Shown here one piece after another: positions 17,460 to 27,239 of a stretch of 64,000 nt of DNA (the stretch's first letter is position 1; each line of letters starts with the position of its first letter). Under the pieces are notes generated by a model that searched no databases, was not told the DNA's origin, and saw only the letters and a program-made list of their open reading frames with translations. The DNA is from Deltaproteobacteria bacterium (GTDB taxonomy: Bacteria > Desulfobacterota > Syntrophobacteria > Syntrophobacterales > Syntrophobacteraceae). The stretch spans positions 1-64,000 of the forward strand of contig JAAYVE010000035.1 in NCBI GenBank assembly GCA_012517315.1. Direction: 5' to 3'. The translations under genes were made by a program, and so were the position numbers.

Positions 17460-19268
17460 ATGGAAAAAACCACTCGTTTCTCAATCTGGTACGTGGTGGC
17501 CGCCATCTGGGGGGTTCTGCTCCTTCAGGATTTCATTGCCTCCCAGTACCAACCCCGAATGATTCCCTACAGCGCTTTCCTCAACGCTCTCAAGGCAGAC
17601 CAGGTCATCGAGGTGGTCATCACTCAGGGGGCCATAGCCGGCAAGATGAAGGTGACAGAGGAAGGTCAGACCAAGGAGGTCCGTTTCAGGACATTTCGAG
17701 TGGACCAGGACCTTTCGGATGAACTGGCGAAGCACAATGTCATTTTCCGAGGTCAACCGGAGAACACCCTCCTGCGCGATCTTTTTTCCTGGGTGTTCCC
17801 CGCCCTGATTTTCTTCGGCATCTGGTACCTCCTGATCCGGCGCATGGGGTCCCAGGCAGGTGCAGGTATCATGTCTTTCGGGCGCAACAAGGCCAAAGTT
17901 TTTGCCGAGAGGCAGATCGAGACGCGATTTGATGATGTGGCTGGTGCTGACGAAGCCAAGGCGGAGCTTCAGGAAATCGTGGAATACTTGAGGAATCCCA
18001 GGCGCTTTCAAAACCTGGGAGGGCGCATGCCCAAAGGGGTACTCCTGGTGGGTCCCCCCGGCACGGGCAAGACCCTGCTGGCCCGGGCCGTTGCGGGGGA
18101 GGCGGGAGTTCCCTTTTTCACCATCAGTGGTTCCGAGTTCGTGGAAATGTTTGTGGGTGTGGGGGCCGCCCGTGTGAGGGAACTCTTCGAACAGGCCAGG
18201 GAGAAAGCCCCCTGCATCATCTTCATCGACGAACTGGACGCTATTGGAAAGTCCAGGGGGGGGTTCACCGTGGGGGGCCATGACGAAAGGGAACAGACCC
18301 TGAACCAGCTGCTCGTGGAAATGGACGGGTTCGACCCCCAGGTGGGCGTGATAATCCTCGCCGCGACCAATCGCCCTGAGATTCTCGATGCGGCCCTTCT
18401 CCGGGCCGGGAGGTTCGACAGACAGGTACTCGTGGATCGCCCCGACGTCAACGGGCGGGAAGCCATTCTCAAGATTCACGCCAAGAAGGTGAAGCTCGGC
18501 GCGGATGTGGATCTGAGACTCATCGCCCAGAAGACGCCCGGCTTTTCTGGAGCGGATCTTGCCAACATCATGAACGAAGCGGCCCTCCTAGCCGCCCGCA
18601 AGAACCGCGACGCCGTGGCCATGGAGGACCTGGACGAAGCCGTCGACCGCATCATCGCCGGCCTCGAAAAGAAAAACAGGGTGATCAATCCCAGGGAGAA
18701 GGAGATCGTTGCCTATCACGAAACCGGGCATGCTTTGGTGGCCGCGTTCACCCCCGGTTCCGACAAAGTCCACAAGATCTCTATTATCCCGAGGGGGATC
18801 GGAGCCCTTGGATACACACAGCAACTGCCGACGGAAGATCGGTATCTCATGACACGACAGGAACTCCTAGGAAAAATCGACGTGCTCCTGGGAGGCCGCA
18901 TGGCGGAGGCCATCGTTTTCGGGGATGTTTCCACGGGGGCTCACAACGATCTGCAGCGGGCGACGGATGTGGCCCGGGCCATGGTTTCCGAATATGGGAT
19001 GGGAGAGACTCTCGGGCTCTCCACATATCCCCGGCAAAAGCAACCCGTCTTCCTCGGGGCGGAACACATGGGGTACGGCGTGAAGGAGTACAGTGAGGCA
19101 ACGGCAGCCAGGCTGGACGAAGAAGTGAAAGCCCTTATGGACGAGCGGGCAAAGCATGTGCGGGAGTTACTCACCGAGAAGAAGGCGGTGATGGAGGAAA
19201 TCGCCGGCCGCCTGCTTTCCAGTGAGGTGATTGAGGGGGAAGAGTTCTACCGGTTGATTGCTTCCTGA
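17460..19268 (+). CDS. ftsH: ATP-dependent zinc metalloprotease FtsH
   Basis: This 602-residue FtsH is close to the usual length. It has two N-terminal membrane helices (residues about 8-28 and 108-125, [15 protein letters not shown]) flanking the periplasmic domain. The AAA+ module has Walker A GPPGTGKT near residue 197, Walker [12 protein letters not shown], and the [21 protein letters not shown]. The zinc protease motif HETGH lies near residue 420. FtsH degrades membrane and short-lived cytoplasmic proteins as a hexamer. Start ATG 17460 is chosen for AGAGGA upstream and because it begins directly before the first helix ([11 protein letters not shown]). The C-terminal tail is short. Confidence 0.95.
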   Translation: MEKTTRFSIWYVVAAIWGVLLLQDFIASQYQPRMIPYSAFLNALKADQVIEVVITQGAIAGKMKVTEEGQTKEVRFRTFRVDQDLSDELAKHNVIFRGQPENTLLRDLFSWVFPALIFFGIWYLLIRRMGSQAGAGIMSFGRNKAKVFAERQIETRFDDVAGADEAKAELQEIVEYLRNPRRFQNLGGRMPKGVLLVGPPGTGKTLLARAVAGEAGVPFFTISGSEFVEMFVGVGAARVRELFEQAREKAPCIIFIDELDAIGKSRGGFTVGGHDEREQTLNQLLVEMDGFDPQVGVIILAATNRPEILDAALLRAGRFDRQVLVDRPDVNGREAILKIHAKKVKLGADVDLRLIAQKTPGFSGADLANIMNEAALLAARKNRDAVAMEDLDEAVDRIIAGLEKKNRVINPREKEIVAYHETGHALVAAFTPGSDKVHKISIIPRGIGALGYTQQLPTEDRYLMTRQELLGKIDVLLGGRMAEAIVFGDVSTGAHNDLQRATDVARAMVSEYGMGETLGLSTYPRQKQPVFLGAEHMGYGVKEYSEATAARLDEEVKALMDERAKHVRELLTEKKAVMEEIAGRLLSSEVIEGEEFYRLIAS

Positions 19269-19552
19269 CGGTAGGGGACTGAATCGAGCCCGGTTTTTTT
19301 CACTGCAGACCGACTTCTGCCCCGGATAGATTCAAGGCCGCGCTCAATGGGCTGTGGCGGATGTGAGGAACAACGATAGCCGCCACCTCTTGAAGGAGTC
19401 TGTGCCTCCGATGTTTTTCTTTTGTCTGTTGTCTGCGGTCCGGCCTGGCCAGGGGCGGTTGCGGAGGTCCTGTTTCTTGATCGGGGGCGTTTCCACTCTA
19501 TCTTCGCCTTCCCAGTGGTCACCCAGTGAAAACCTCCCGCCAGGAGTGCATC

Positions 19553-20545
19553 ATGCTTGAGAGCTTGGAAGAATTCTGTGCCCGTTTTCAGATCCGTTTC
19601 CAGGAGAACCCCAGTCCTCTGCGCAATTCCCGGGACGCCTGGCTGGTGAGGGATCTCTCCGGCAGGCTTTGGGTTGTCAAGTCCAAGCCTTCCCGAGACG
19701 CCTCTGGAGAGTTTCTCAAAAAGCTTTCCGTCCTCCATGGCCCCTTCGTCTGCCCTCAGCCCTCCTCAGATCATGAGGATGCGTTCCTGCTCTATCCCTA
19801 CATCGAGGGGCAGGTGCTGGCTGATGGACCGTTCGAGGAACCCGCCTTGGTGGAGCGCGTGGAAGAGATTGCCGGCAGGATTCAGGCCATGATGCGATCT
19901 CTCATCCTGGTGCCCTTCTACCAGGAAATGATTCGTCTCAAGGCCCCTGGAACGAACGAATCCTTTCCCATGGTGGACCGATATTCAGCGGAAAAGGTGG
20001 AGCTTGCAAACATGGAGAACAAGCAGGCTCGTCAGCGGGAGATCGCCGACTCCTACCGTTGGATGAACGAGAGACTCCCCGCGTGTTGTGAATTCGTACA
20101 GTCAAGGGGTTGGTGGCCGAGGACGCCTCTGGAGACCTACCGGGAGAAGATGCTCCAGTCGTTTGCCATTCATGTCCCTATGGTGGGAAGCAACCTCGCC
20201 CATTGCGCCTTCCACCCGGAGCACCTCATCCTGTGTCCCGAAGGCGACATCGCGATCGTCGGGTGGCATGTGGAATCACGACCGCGGTTCTACATGAAGT
20301 ACACCTACTGGGCTTGGAGCTTTCTGCACTCCAGGCATCCGGATCAAATGGATCATTACCGAAACCTTGTGGCCCGGGAGATGGCAGGGGCTTTTCAGCG
20401 GGAACGGAGCCAGGTTCTCAGTTTTTGCATCATGGAACAACTCGTCGAAACCTGTGAAGGAGGGCGCGAAGAAGCCTTGACCGGCCATAGGGTCGATCTG
20501 TCGGAGACTCTCTTTCTGGAGTGCACGCAACACATGCATCCATGA
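19553..20545 (+). CDS. APH/choline-kinase-fold protein lacking catalytic residues (pseudokinase-like)
   Basis: This 330-residue protein has the layout of an aminoglycoside-phosphotransferase-like kinase. It has an N-lobe with WLVRDLSGRLWVVKSKP (candidate lysine) and a C-lobe helix bundle, then LAHCAFHPEHLIL near residue 213 and IAIVGW near 235. In active members these read HGDxxxxN and DW; here the catalytic Asp is Ala, the Asn is His and the Mg-binding Asp is Gly. It may have lost phosphotransfer or use other residues. ATG 19553 follows CAGGAG by 8 nt. It precedes the AcuC-like gene by about 90 bp on the same strand. Family membership is my inference from the motif pattern. Confidence 0.6.
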   Translation: MLESLEEFCARFQIRFQENPSPLRNSRDAWLVRDLSGRLWVVKSKPSRDASGEFLKKLSVLHGPFVCPQPSSDHEDAFLLYPYIEGQVLADGPFEEPALVERVEEIAGRIQAMMRSLILVPFYQEMIRLKAPGTNESFPMVDRYSAEKVELANMENKQARQREIADSYRWMNERLPACCEFVQSRGWWPRTPLETYREKMLQSFAIHVPMVGSNLAHCAFHPEHLILCPEGDIAIVGWHVESRPRFYMKYTYWAWSFLHSRHPDQMDHYRNLVAREMAGAFQRERSQVLSFCIMEQLVETCEGGREEALTGHRVDLSETLFLECTQHMHP

Positions 20546-20637
20546 CCGGGCCGATCCCGGTGTTCCATCCACTCTTGATACAAGGCTCCCTGGAAGGGGT
20601 TTTTTCATCTCCGTGCTTCATTCCATAGGAGCGGTCC

Positions 20638-21603
20638 ATGAAGAAGACCGGTTTTCTCTACGACGAGCGATTTCTCCTGCACAAGACAGGTCCGGGTCAT
20701 CCAGAGTGTCCAGACAGGCTCGAGGCGATTTACAAGGGGCTCGAAGAAGCCAGGTTGCTCCCCAAACTGGTAACCATCCAAGCGAGCAGAGCCAAACAGC
20801 GGTGGGTTGAAGCCGTGCACACACCGAGGCACCTCATCCGCTTCGAAGAGGCTTGCATGCTCCATCTCCCCGAATACGGCTGTCCCGACAACCAGATGTG
20901 CCCCGAGACGTTCGACATTGCCATGCTGGCCGTGGGGGGGGTTCTGAAGATGGTGGACTGCCTCATGGAAGGGAAAATCGACAATGGATTCTGTGCGGTA
21001 AGACCCCCGGGACATCACGCGGAAGTGAGCCAGGCTCTCGGCTTTTGCTACTTCAACAATGTGGCCATCGCAGCCCGCTACTGCCAGTTGAAGTGGGGGG
21101 TGGAGAAGGTTGGGATCGTCGATTTCGACGTCCATCATGGCAACGGGACCCAGCACATTTTTGAACAGGACCCGACGGTCTTCTATTACTCCATACACGA
21201 GCATCCGTCCTTCTCCTTTCCCGGCACAGGGCGGGAATTCGAAACGGGAACTGGGGCGGGGGAGGGTTTCACCCTCAATTCCCCCGTTCTCCCCGGCCAG
21301 GGAGACAAGGAATACAAGGAAATCCTGCAGAGGGATCTCATGCCCGCCTTCGAGTCGTTCAAGCCGGACGTGATCCTCGTTTCCGCCGGGTTCGACGCAC
21401 ACGAGGACGACGACATGTCGGACATCCGGCTCACTACTGAATGCTTCACATGGATCATCCAGCGCATACTCCAAATGGCTGAAAAACACTCCCAGGGAAG
21501 GCTCATCTCCGTGCTGGAAGGAGGTTACTCCCTGGAACGACTGCCGGAACTCGTTGTCAATCATGTCCGGGTGCTTATGGGAGAGGCCGAGTGGATGGGA
21601 TGA
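20638..21603 (+). CDS. acuC: Histone deacetylase-family / acetoin utilization protein AcuC-like
   Basis: This 321-residue zinc amidohydrolase has the full class I/II deacetylase signature: RPPGHHAE, FCYFNNVAIAARY, VDFDVHHGNGTQ (zinc ligands), SAGFDAHEDD and LEGGYSLERLPE. Bacterial AcuC-type enzymes deacetylate lysines, notably on acetyl-CoA synthetase, while other members act on polyamines. The following gene encodes an AcuB-like CBS-ACT protein, the same pairing as in the Bacillus acu operon, which favours the AcuC reading. ATG 20638 follows AGGAGCGGTCC closely. The gene symbol is by family analogy. Confidence 0.85.
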   Translation: MKKTGFLYDERFLLHKTGPGHPECPDRLEAIYKGLEEARLLPKLVTIQASRAKQRWVEAVHTPRHLIRFEEACMLHLPEYGCPDNQMCPETFDIAMLAVGGVLKMVDCLMEGKIDNGFCAVRPPGHHAEVSQALGFCYFNNVAIAARYCQLKWGVEKVGIVDFDVHHGNGTQHIFEQDPTVFYYSIHEHPSFSFPGTGREFETGTGAGEGFTLNSPVLPGQGDKEYKEILQRDLMPAFESFKPDVILVSAGFDAHEDDDMSDIRLTTECFTWIIQRILQMAEKHSQGRLISVLEGGYSLERLPELVVNHVRVLMGEAEWMG

Positions 21604-21726
21604 AAGGAACCGGAGTCATCAGGGCCCGGCCGACCCCGTAATGCGAGGAATGCCTCCGCCGCCTCTGATTCCTAATGGACCTGAACCTGCGAATATCAGT
21701 GAATCTATCTCAACGGGAGGGGATCT

Positions 21727-22407
21727 ATGTTCATCGACAAATCCATGACGAAGAATGTCATCTCCGTTGGTCCGGACACGCCTGTCTCCGAGGCAAGAGA
21801 ACTCCTTGCCAAGCACAAGATTCGCCATCTGCCCGTCGTAGACGAGGAAATGAAAGTGATCGGGATCATCACGGACCGTGACATCCGAACGGCCCTTCCA
21901 TCCCCGTTCCTTGCAGAAGATGAAACCAGGAGAGGAATCGAACGGTTCGAGAGACTGCTGGCGAAGGACGTCATGACACGGAACCCGGTTACCATCACAC
22001 CTTTCAACACATTGGAAGACGCCATTCTCCTCATGCAGAAGATGCGCGTGGGGGCCTTTCCCGTCGTGGATCACGAGGGAAAGCTCAAGGGCATTCTCTC
22101 CATTCGCGATCTCATGCGGGCCTTCATCAATGTTCTCGGCATTGAGGAGCCTGGTTGCCTCTTCTGCATCGTCGTGGAGGACAAAGTGGGGCAAATGAAA
22201 CGGATCGTGGACTGCATCACCGAGGAACACATCTCGTTTGGGAGCATTCTTGTTGCGAGGCATTGGGAAGAGGGCAAACGGGCGGTTTTTCCGTATCTGC
22301 TCACGAGCAATGCAGCCCTGGTGAAGCGAAAGCTCAAGAGTGCCGGTTTTGAGCTGCTGGATCCCCTGGAATGGACCCTGGATCAAAATCCCACTTCCGA
22401 CGAGTGA
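21727..22407 (+). CDS. acuB: CBS-pair protein with C-terminal ACT-like domain (AcuB-like)
   Basis: This 226-residue protein has two CBS domains. The first is about residues 1-60 (MTKNVISVGPDTPVSEA, HLPVVDEEMKVIGIITDRD); the second, about 78-135, has DVMTRNPVTITPFNTLEDA and FPVVDHEGKLKGILSIRDL. An ACT-like domain follows (CLFCIVVEDKVGQMKRIVDC). CBS pairs bind adenosine nucleotides, so a role in energy-state sensing alongside the adjacent deacetylase is plausible. ATG 21727 follows GGGAGGGGATCT. It lies 123 bp behind acuC. Confidence 0.85.
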   Translation: MFIDKSMTKNVISVGPDTPVSEARELLAKHKIRHLPVVDEEMKVIGIITDRDIRTALPSPFLAEDETRRGIERFERLLAKDVMTRNPVTITPFNTLEDAILLMQKMRVGAFPVVDHEGKLKGILSIRDLMRAFINVLGIEEPGCLFCIVVEDKVGQMKRIVDCITEEHISFGSILVARHWEEGKRAVFPYLLTSNAALVKRKLKSAGFELLDPLEWTLDQNPTSDE

Positions 22408-22485
22408 AACCGTCCACGGGAAGGACCCACTCATGATCAGCCCCGCGGTGAGAGGACACGGAAACGGTTGCACGAGGGCGGACCC

Positions 22486-24117
22486 GTGAACCCTTCCTTG
22501 CTGCAGGCGGCATCCGACTATTTCAGTCATCTGGCCCGCCATTTCCCTGTCATGTGTGCCAGTGACGAGTTTCACTTCATGCCTCGCGTACAAGAAGCGG
22601 CGCAGTACTATGACCGCGTGGAGGATTTCCATTCGGGATTCGTGGAGGAACAGCTTTCCGTTCTTGCGGACTACAGTGCCCTGTTCCATCGTCTGAGCTC
22701 CGCCGATCTGCCCTTGGAAGACGCCATCGACTGTGAACTCCTCAAGGCCAGTGCAGCAGGAATCTGCCTTGAGTTTTCCCGGTGCAGGTCCTGGCGGCAC
22801 AATCCCCTCTTTTATCTCAAGATCGCCTTTATCGGCCTGGACCATGCCCTGAACAAGCCGTGCGGCGGCTGCGAGGAAAGGTCCCACCGGGTCAGATCCC
22901 GCCTGGAGCAGCTGCCGGGCCTGCTTCGGCAGGCCGCCCGGAATCTCTTGCAGGTTCCCGGCACTCACCGCCGGGCGGCTCTTCAAATGGCCTCTGACTG
23001 CGACAGGTATCTCGAGGAGATCCGGTGGAATGCGGAGCATCCGCTGCAGGGGTGTGATCCCGGATTGGAGGCGACACGTGCGGCACTGGTGTGTTTTGTC
23101 AAATACCTTGAGTCCCTTGCGCCCGTCGGGGACGGGGAATGCCCGGTGCCGCCCGTGAGGGAGATCCTGAGGGATCACCTGGCATCCGTTAGGAGTTTGA
23201 CCGAGGTCTATGAGTTGGCCGGGGAAGACTGGTCCCGGTGCCTTGAAGAGCTGAACCGACTCCAGAGGGAAATCGGAAAGGAACGAAGCTGGCAGGAACT
23301 CTACCACGGGTACATGCCTTCGAGGATCAATGAGGAGGATATCCTGGACCTTTACAGGGGGGAGATGGAATCCCTGAAGGCGTTTTTTCGGGGGCACGGT
23401 TTTGAGACGCCGACCGGCAGCGATCTCCCCGTGGTCTGTGCCACCCCCACCTATCTTCGTTCCACACGGAGTTCCGCCTCATTTAGCGCCGCGTTCACCG
23501 TGGACGAGAGGGAAAGGGACTTTTTCTACATCACCGCGGACGTTGCGGAGACACGGGGCCCGGAAGCGGCCGCGCTTCTTCGAAAGCGCATCCACCGTGA
23601 GTTTCGTTTTCTCACGGCCCACGAAACGTTTCCCGGCCACTTTCTGCTGGACTCCACCCGCAGGAGACTCCCCAATCCCGTGCGCAGCCAGATCGAGTCT
23701 CCACTTTTTTACGAGGGGTGGGCCTACTACTGTGAATCCCTGCTCACAGAATGCGGCTACGTGGAAGATCCTATGGAATGTCTCGTGGATTGGAAGCGCC
23801 GCTTGTGGCGCGCAGGCCGCTGCCGGGTCGACGTGGGGACGAGCATCGGCCTTATGTCGTGGGAGGATGCTGTGGAACAAATCGCTCAGGCCGGTTTCGG
23901 CCGCGAGGAGGCCAGAAACCAGGTGGAGCGGTATCGGCTGAACCCCGGCTACCAGTTGTGTTATGCCCTCGGTCGTTTTGAAATCGCAACGCTGAGAGAG
24001 CGTTATGCCGGGAGAATGGGAAGAGACGGTTTTCACAGGACTTTGCTGGAAGGGGGTGAAATTCCTTTTCACCTCCTGGAAAAGAGGCTGCAGGGCCTGA
24101 TGTCGACGGACCTTTGA
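22486..24117 (+). CDS. DUF885 family protein (putative zinc peptidase-like)
   Basis: This 543-residue protein matches the DUF885 layout: a helical N-terminal half and a C-terminal region with THETFPGHF near residue 381, then SPLFYEGWAYYCESLL. H-E-x-x-P-G-H is a metalloprotease-like motif, and a downstream E in EGWAYY is the probable third ligand. No signal peptide is visible, so it is likely cytoplasmic. GTG 22486 (VNPSLLQAASDYF) is preferred with GAGGG upstream; TTG 22468 is an alternative. It follows acuB by 78 bp and precedes the ATP-grasp-like gene by about 160 bp. Substrate unknown. Confidence 0.75.
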   Translation: MNPSLLQAASDYFSHLARHFPVMCASDEFHFMPRVQEAAQYYDRVEDFHSGFVEEQLSVLADYSALFHRLSSADLPLEDAIDCELLKASAAGICLEFSRCRSWRHNPLFYLKIAFIGLDHALNKPCGGCEERSHRVRSRLEQLPGLLRQAARNLLQVPGTHRRAALQMASDCDRYLEEIRWNAEHPLQGCDPGLEATRAALVCFVKYLESLAPVGDGECPVPPVREILRDHLASVRSLTEVYELAGEDWSRCLEELNRLQREIGKERSWQELYHGYMPSRINEEDILDLYRGEMESLKAFFRGHGFETPTGSDLPVVCATPTYLRSTRSSASFSAAFTVDERERDFFYITADVAETRGPEAAALLRKRIHREFRFLTAHETFPGHFLLDSTRRRLPNPVRSQIESPLFYEGWAYYCESLLTECGYVEDPMECLVDWKRRLWRAGRCRVDVGTSIGLMSWEDAVEQIAQAGFGREEARNQVERYRLNPGYQLCYALGRFEIATLRERYAGRMGRDGFHRTLLEGGEIPFHLLEKRLQGLMSTDL

Positions 24118-24279
24118 GTGCCGATCTCACGAGGTGTTGAGGGAAGAGGTTTTCGGCGTTGCAACGTTCCAAGGGACTCCCGGCAGGCTTTCGGGAGAAG
24201 CGGGTCCGTCTTGCGTGTTCGCTTCACATGACACCGCCGGTTCTGGCTGGCGGGCAACTCCGCCGCAGAGGAGCGCAGG

Positions 24280-25665
24280 TTGAAGGAATTCTTCGGATAT
24301 CATTCGGAATGGAACCTGGGGAGCCCGGGGGGCTGGGATTATCAACGGGTCACTCAGATCATCGGCAAGGCGGTTTGGGAGAAGCTGGGGACCTTCCGCC
24401 CCATGCCCGTCCGGGTCGATTTCGACCACCCTCTCCTCTATCCGGTAAACGGTCTGGTGGACATGCTCATCGGCGCCCACAGAACCCGGGAAGGGAAATC
24501 CCCCGGACTCATCGCCGTTGTGGCAGAAGAGGAAACCCTTGAGGACGTAACGGAGAACATCAACTTGGCAAAACACCTCAGTGCGGTGGAAGGCATCACG
24601 GGGGTGCTCATCCCCCCTGAGGATCTCGAACTGCGCGGCCGACGGGTCTGCTGGCGGGGAACCCCCGTGTCCATCCTGTTCGTGGATTTCAACTCGGACG
24701 TGCTTCTGTCTCTCCATAAGAAACACGATCTCAGTCCTCTTCTGGAGGCGGTGAGGCAGGGGCGGGTGATCAATCCAAGGGGCACTGAACCCATCAATGT
24801 GAAAAGCATGTTTGAAGTTCTCACCACCGACGCCGCGGACAGATTCCACGAGGAAGTCGTTGCCAGGACTCCCTGGACGCGCCGGTTTTTGGAGAGAAAG
24901 ACCACCGGCCCCAAGGGTGAACCCATAGAAGATCTGGTCCGTTGGACGATGGAGCATTGGGACCGATTGGTCCTGAAACCGGAAAGAGGGTATTCGGGAA
25001 AAGGAGTCAGGGTAGGGGGGATCCACCCGGATGCGGCGGGTGCGGTGAACGAGGCCCTCCAAAAGGGACAATACATCGTCCAGGAAAAGATTCCGCTGCA
25101 CCTGTGGGCCGAGGAGATTCCCGTCCTGGATCGAGAAAAAGGCGTTGTCCAACTGGAACGGGTGCAGACGGACTTTCGGTGTCTCGTGGGGCCTGAAGGC
25201 CTCATGGGGTTTCTCGGTCGGTTCGGCGGAGTCCCCACCAATGTGGGAAGCGGCGGCGGCGTTCAGCCTCTTGCGATCCTCCGGTCCGAAACGACGGTCC
25301 GGGACGCGGTGGGACGCGTCAACGAGGCCATCCTGAAAATGTCGCCGGGGGATGTGCTGGAAGCGGTGGAGGTGCAGAAGGAAATGGCCCTTGAACACCG
25401 ATTCACGTATCTTCTCGGGCCCATCAAGATCGCTCTGAGACCCCGGCTGCTCGGTGCGGGGCAAGTGGAGGCGCTGGGGCATTACTGTGCTGCCCTTTGG
25501 AGAGATTGTTTGACTCTGGAGAGCATGTGGTTGGCCGGAGAACTGGATGAGGTCGTGAAAATCGAAGCGGACGAATTAGAAATTGCCCGGATGCAGCCAT
25601 GGCGGGGGTCTCCGGCGATCATCGCATCAGACGGCCTGTTCAGTTTTGGGGCCAACCCGGAGTGA
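24280..25665 (+). CDS. ATP-grasp-like ligase of unknown substrate
   Basis: This 461-residue protein starts at TTG 24280 behind GAGGAG. The middle part has features of circularly permuted ATP-grasp enzymes: GTPVSILFVDFNSDVLL, then LLEAVRQGRVINPRGTEPINVKSMF, which precedes the ATP-binding core. Next come VLKPERGYSGKGVRVGG (lysine and glycine-rich loop) and YIVQEKIPL. Such proteins form amide or peptide bonds with ATP. The following methyltransferase begins 3 bp after its stop, so the two probably act together. I cannot name the product, and the ATP-grasp assignment rests on motif order only. Confidence 0.65.
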   Translation: MKEFFGYHSEWNLGSPGGWDYQRVTQIIGKAVWEKLGTFRPMPVRVDFDHPLLYPVNGLVDMLIGAHRTREGKSPGLIAVVAEEETLEDVTENINLAKHLSAVEGITGVLIPPEDLELRGRRVCWRGTPVSILFVDFNSDVLLSLHKKHDLSPLLEAVRQGRVINPRGTEPINVKSMFEVLTTDAADRFHEEVVARTPWTRRFLERKTTGPKGEPIEDLVRWTMEHWDRLVLKPERGYSGKGVRVGGIHPDAAGAVNEALQKGQYIVQEKIPLHLWAEEIPVLDREKGVVQLERVQTDFRCLVGPEGLMGFLGRFGGVPTNVGSGGGVQPLAILRSETTVRDAVGRVNEAILKMSPGDVLEAVEVQKEMALEHRFTYLLGPIKIALRPRLLGAGQVEALGHYCAALWRDCLTLESMWLAGELDEVVKIEADELEIARMQPWRGSPAIIASDGLFSFGANPE

Positions 25666-25667
25666 CC

Positions 25668-26447
25668 ATGGTCATCTCGGTTGACCCGGAATGGTGGAAA
25701 ACCCTTTTTGACGAAGTCTACCTTCTGACCGATGCCAGGTCGGTGTGCGACGCCGCCGTGACCGGGAAAGAGGTGGATCTCGTGCTTGCCCTGATCCCCC
25801 TCCTTCCACACCACCGCCTCCTGGATCTTTGCGGAGGACACGGAAGGCACGTCTTGGAGCTCTGCTCAAGAGGCTTAGAGCACTGCGTCCTGGTGGATTA
25901 CTCGCGGGTTCTGGTGAGACGGGCAAAGATGGAGAGCCTATCCCGGCGACTCCCACTCAGCTGCCTTGTGGCGGACGCAAGGAGGACGGGGCTTCTTTCC
26001 CGGTCCTTTGACCGCATCCTGATCATGGGCAATTCCCTGGGGTATCTCCGTGATTCCGAAGCCGATCTGGAGATTCTCCGGGAGTGCCACAGGCTCCTGC
26101 GATCCGAGGGCCGTCTCCTGGTGGACCTGGCGGATGGCGAAAGTGTGAAGAAACGCTTCAATCCCGAGGCATGGCATGAAATCGGGGAGGACATCCTTGT
26201 GTGCCGGCGCAGGGAGATGCATGAGCGTTCCGTATCGGTCCGTGAATTGGTCGTGAGCAAACGGAAAGGGCTCATCCGTGATCGGAGCTATTCCATCCGC
26301 TTCTACGAAAAAAAGTCGGCAGAAAAACTTCTCGCCGGGGCCGGATTCGAACAGATTGAAATCACAACGGATTTTTCACCGCATGTTGAGGCGGGGGATC
26401 ACGGCTTCATGGATTGCCGGATGATCGTCGTAGGTCGTAAGCCTTGA
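25668..26447 (+). CDS. SAM-dependent class I methyltransferase
   Basis: This 259-residue protein has the methyltransferase fold. Motif I is RLLDLCGGHGRHVLELCSRG, with acidic residue DYS at the end of beta-2, then LVADARRTG, and motif IV region SFDRILIMGNSLGYL, followed by LRSEGRLLVDLADGE. The residues after motif I (C-G-G-H-G-R-H) are as in the methyltransferase type 25/11 groups acting on small molecules. ATG 25668 overlaps the end of the ATP-grasp-like gene region (stop at 25665), so the two are translationally coupled. Substrate unknown. Confidence 0.82.
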   Translation: MVISVDPEWWKTLFDEVYLLTDARSVCDAAVTGKEVDLVLALIPLLPHHRLLDLCGGHGRHVLELCSRGLEHCVLVDYSRVLVRRAKMESLSRRLPLSCLVADARRTGLLSRSFDRILIMGNSLGYLRDSEADLEILRECHRLLRSEGRLLVDLADGESVKKRFNPEAWHEIGEDILVCRRREMHERSVSVRELVVSKRKGLIRDRSYSIRFYEKKSAEKLLAGAGFEQIEITTDFSPHVEAGDHGFMDCRMIVVGRKP

Positions 26448-26545
26448 GTGGGGTGGGAAGGATGCGCACCTCCCCCTTTCTCATTGTTGAGGACAGGATC
26501 GGGGGGGCACGGGAGGCGAAAACTGCCGGCGGTTCCTACGAAGAG

Positions 26546-26574
26546 TTGACGTTCTTCGCCTTCGTTTCTAACTT
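26546..26574 (+). promoter_or_regulatory. Probable sigma70 promoter for tpx
   Basis: TTGACG (26546-26551), a 17-nt spacer and TAACTT (26569-26574) lie about 120 bp upstream of the thiol peroxidase start. Four to five matches to each consensus hexamer with ideal spacing make this one of the better promoters in the window. Confidence 0.5.
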
Positions 26575-26697
26575 CGCCCTGTGGAGGGGCAGGCCGCAGG
26601 CCCTCGTAAGATTCTGCGTTGATTACCGAAACCATTGAGGGCATTTTCTGAACCGGAACATTACAATGGAAAACTCACGAAACGAGGAGGAAATACC

Positions 26698-27219
26698 ATG
26701 GCAGAGCGACCCGGTGCGATCACATTTCAGGGGAATCCATTGACCCTTTTGGGGGATGACATAGGGGTCGGCGCCAAGGCTCCGGATTTTGAAGCGCTGG
26801 ACACCGGCCTCGCCCCGGTGAGGCTTTCGTCATTTGCAGGTAAGGTGGTGGTCCTTTCGTCGGTGCCATCCCTCGACACACCCGTGTGTGATATGGAAAC
26901 ACGCCGTTTCAACGATGAGGCCGGAAAGCTGGGGGACGGAGTTGTCATCCTGACTGTGAGCATGGATCTACCGTTCGCCCAGAAGCGCTGGTGCGGGGCG
27001 GCCGGCGTGAACCACGTGAAAACGCTTTCCGACCACAGGGACGCCAGTTTCGGAATGAACTTCGGGGTCCTCATCAAGGAACTCCGCTTGCTGGCGCGGG
27101 CGGTCTTCGTGGTCGATCAGGGTGGGATGGTGCGCTACAAGGAACTCGTGAAGGAACTGACACACGAACCCGACTACGACGCCGTTCTCGAGGCCGTCAA
27201 GAAATGCATGGGCAAGTGA
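26698..27219 (+). CDS. tpx: Thiol peroxidase (atypical 2-Cys peroxiredoxin)
   Basis: This 173-residue Tpx carries the family signature SVPSLDTPVCDMETRRFN, with the peroxidatic cysteine in PVCD near residue 61. The resolving cysteine is in RWCGAAG near residue 95, in the spacing of E. coli Tpx. It reduces hydroperoxides with thioredoxin and is typical of oxygen-exposed anaerobes. ATG 26698 has a perfect AGGAGGAAATACC upstream; an in-frame extension to 26635 lacks an RBS. It has its own promoter and is convergent with the DUF3786 gene 20 bp away. Confidence 0.95.
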   Translation: MAERPGAITFQGNPLTLLGDDIGVGAKAPDFEALDTGLAPVRLSSFAGKVVVLSSVPSLDTPVCDMETRRFNDEAGKLGDGVVILTVSMDLPFAQKRWCGAAGVNHVKTLSDHRDASFGMNFGVLIKELRLLARAVFVVDQGGMVRYKELVKELTHEPDYDAVLEAVKKCMGK

Positions 27220-27239
27220 TGCGTGACGGGTGTGGGTGG

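Noticed and set aside
21619-23397. 592-codon open frame on the minus strand
   Set aside because: Antisense to the AcuB-like and DUF885 genes; composition is shadow-like.
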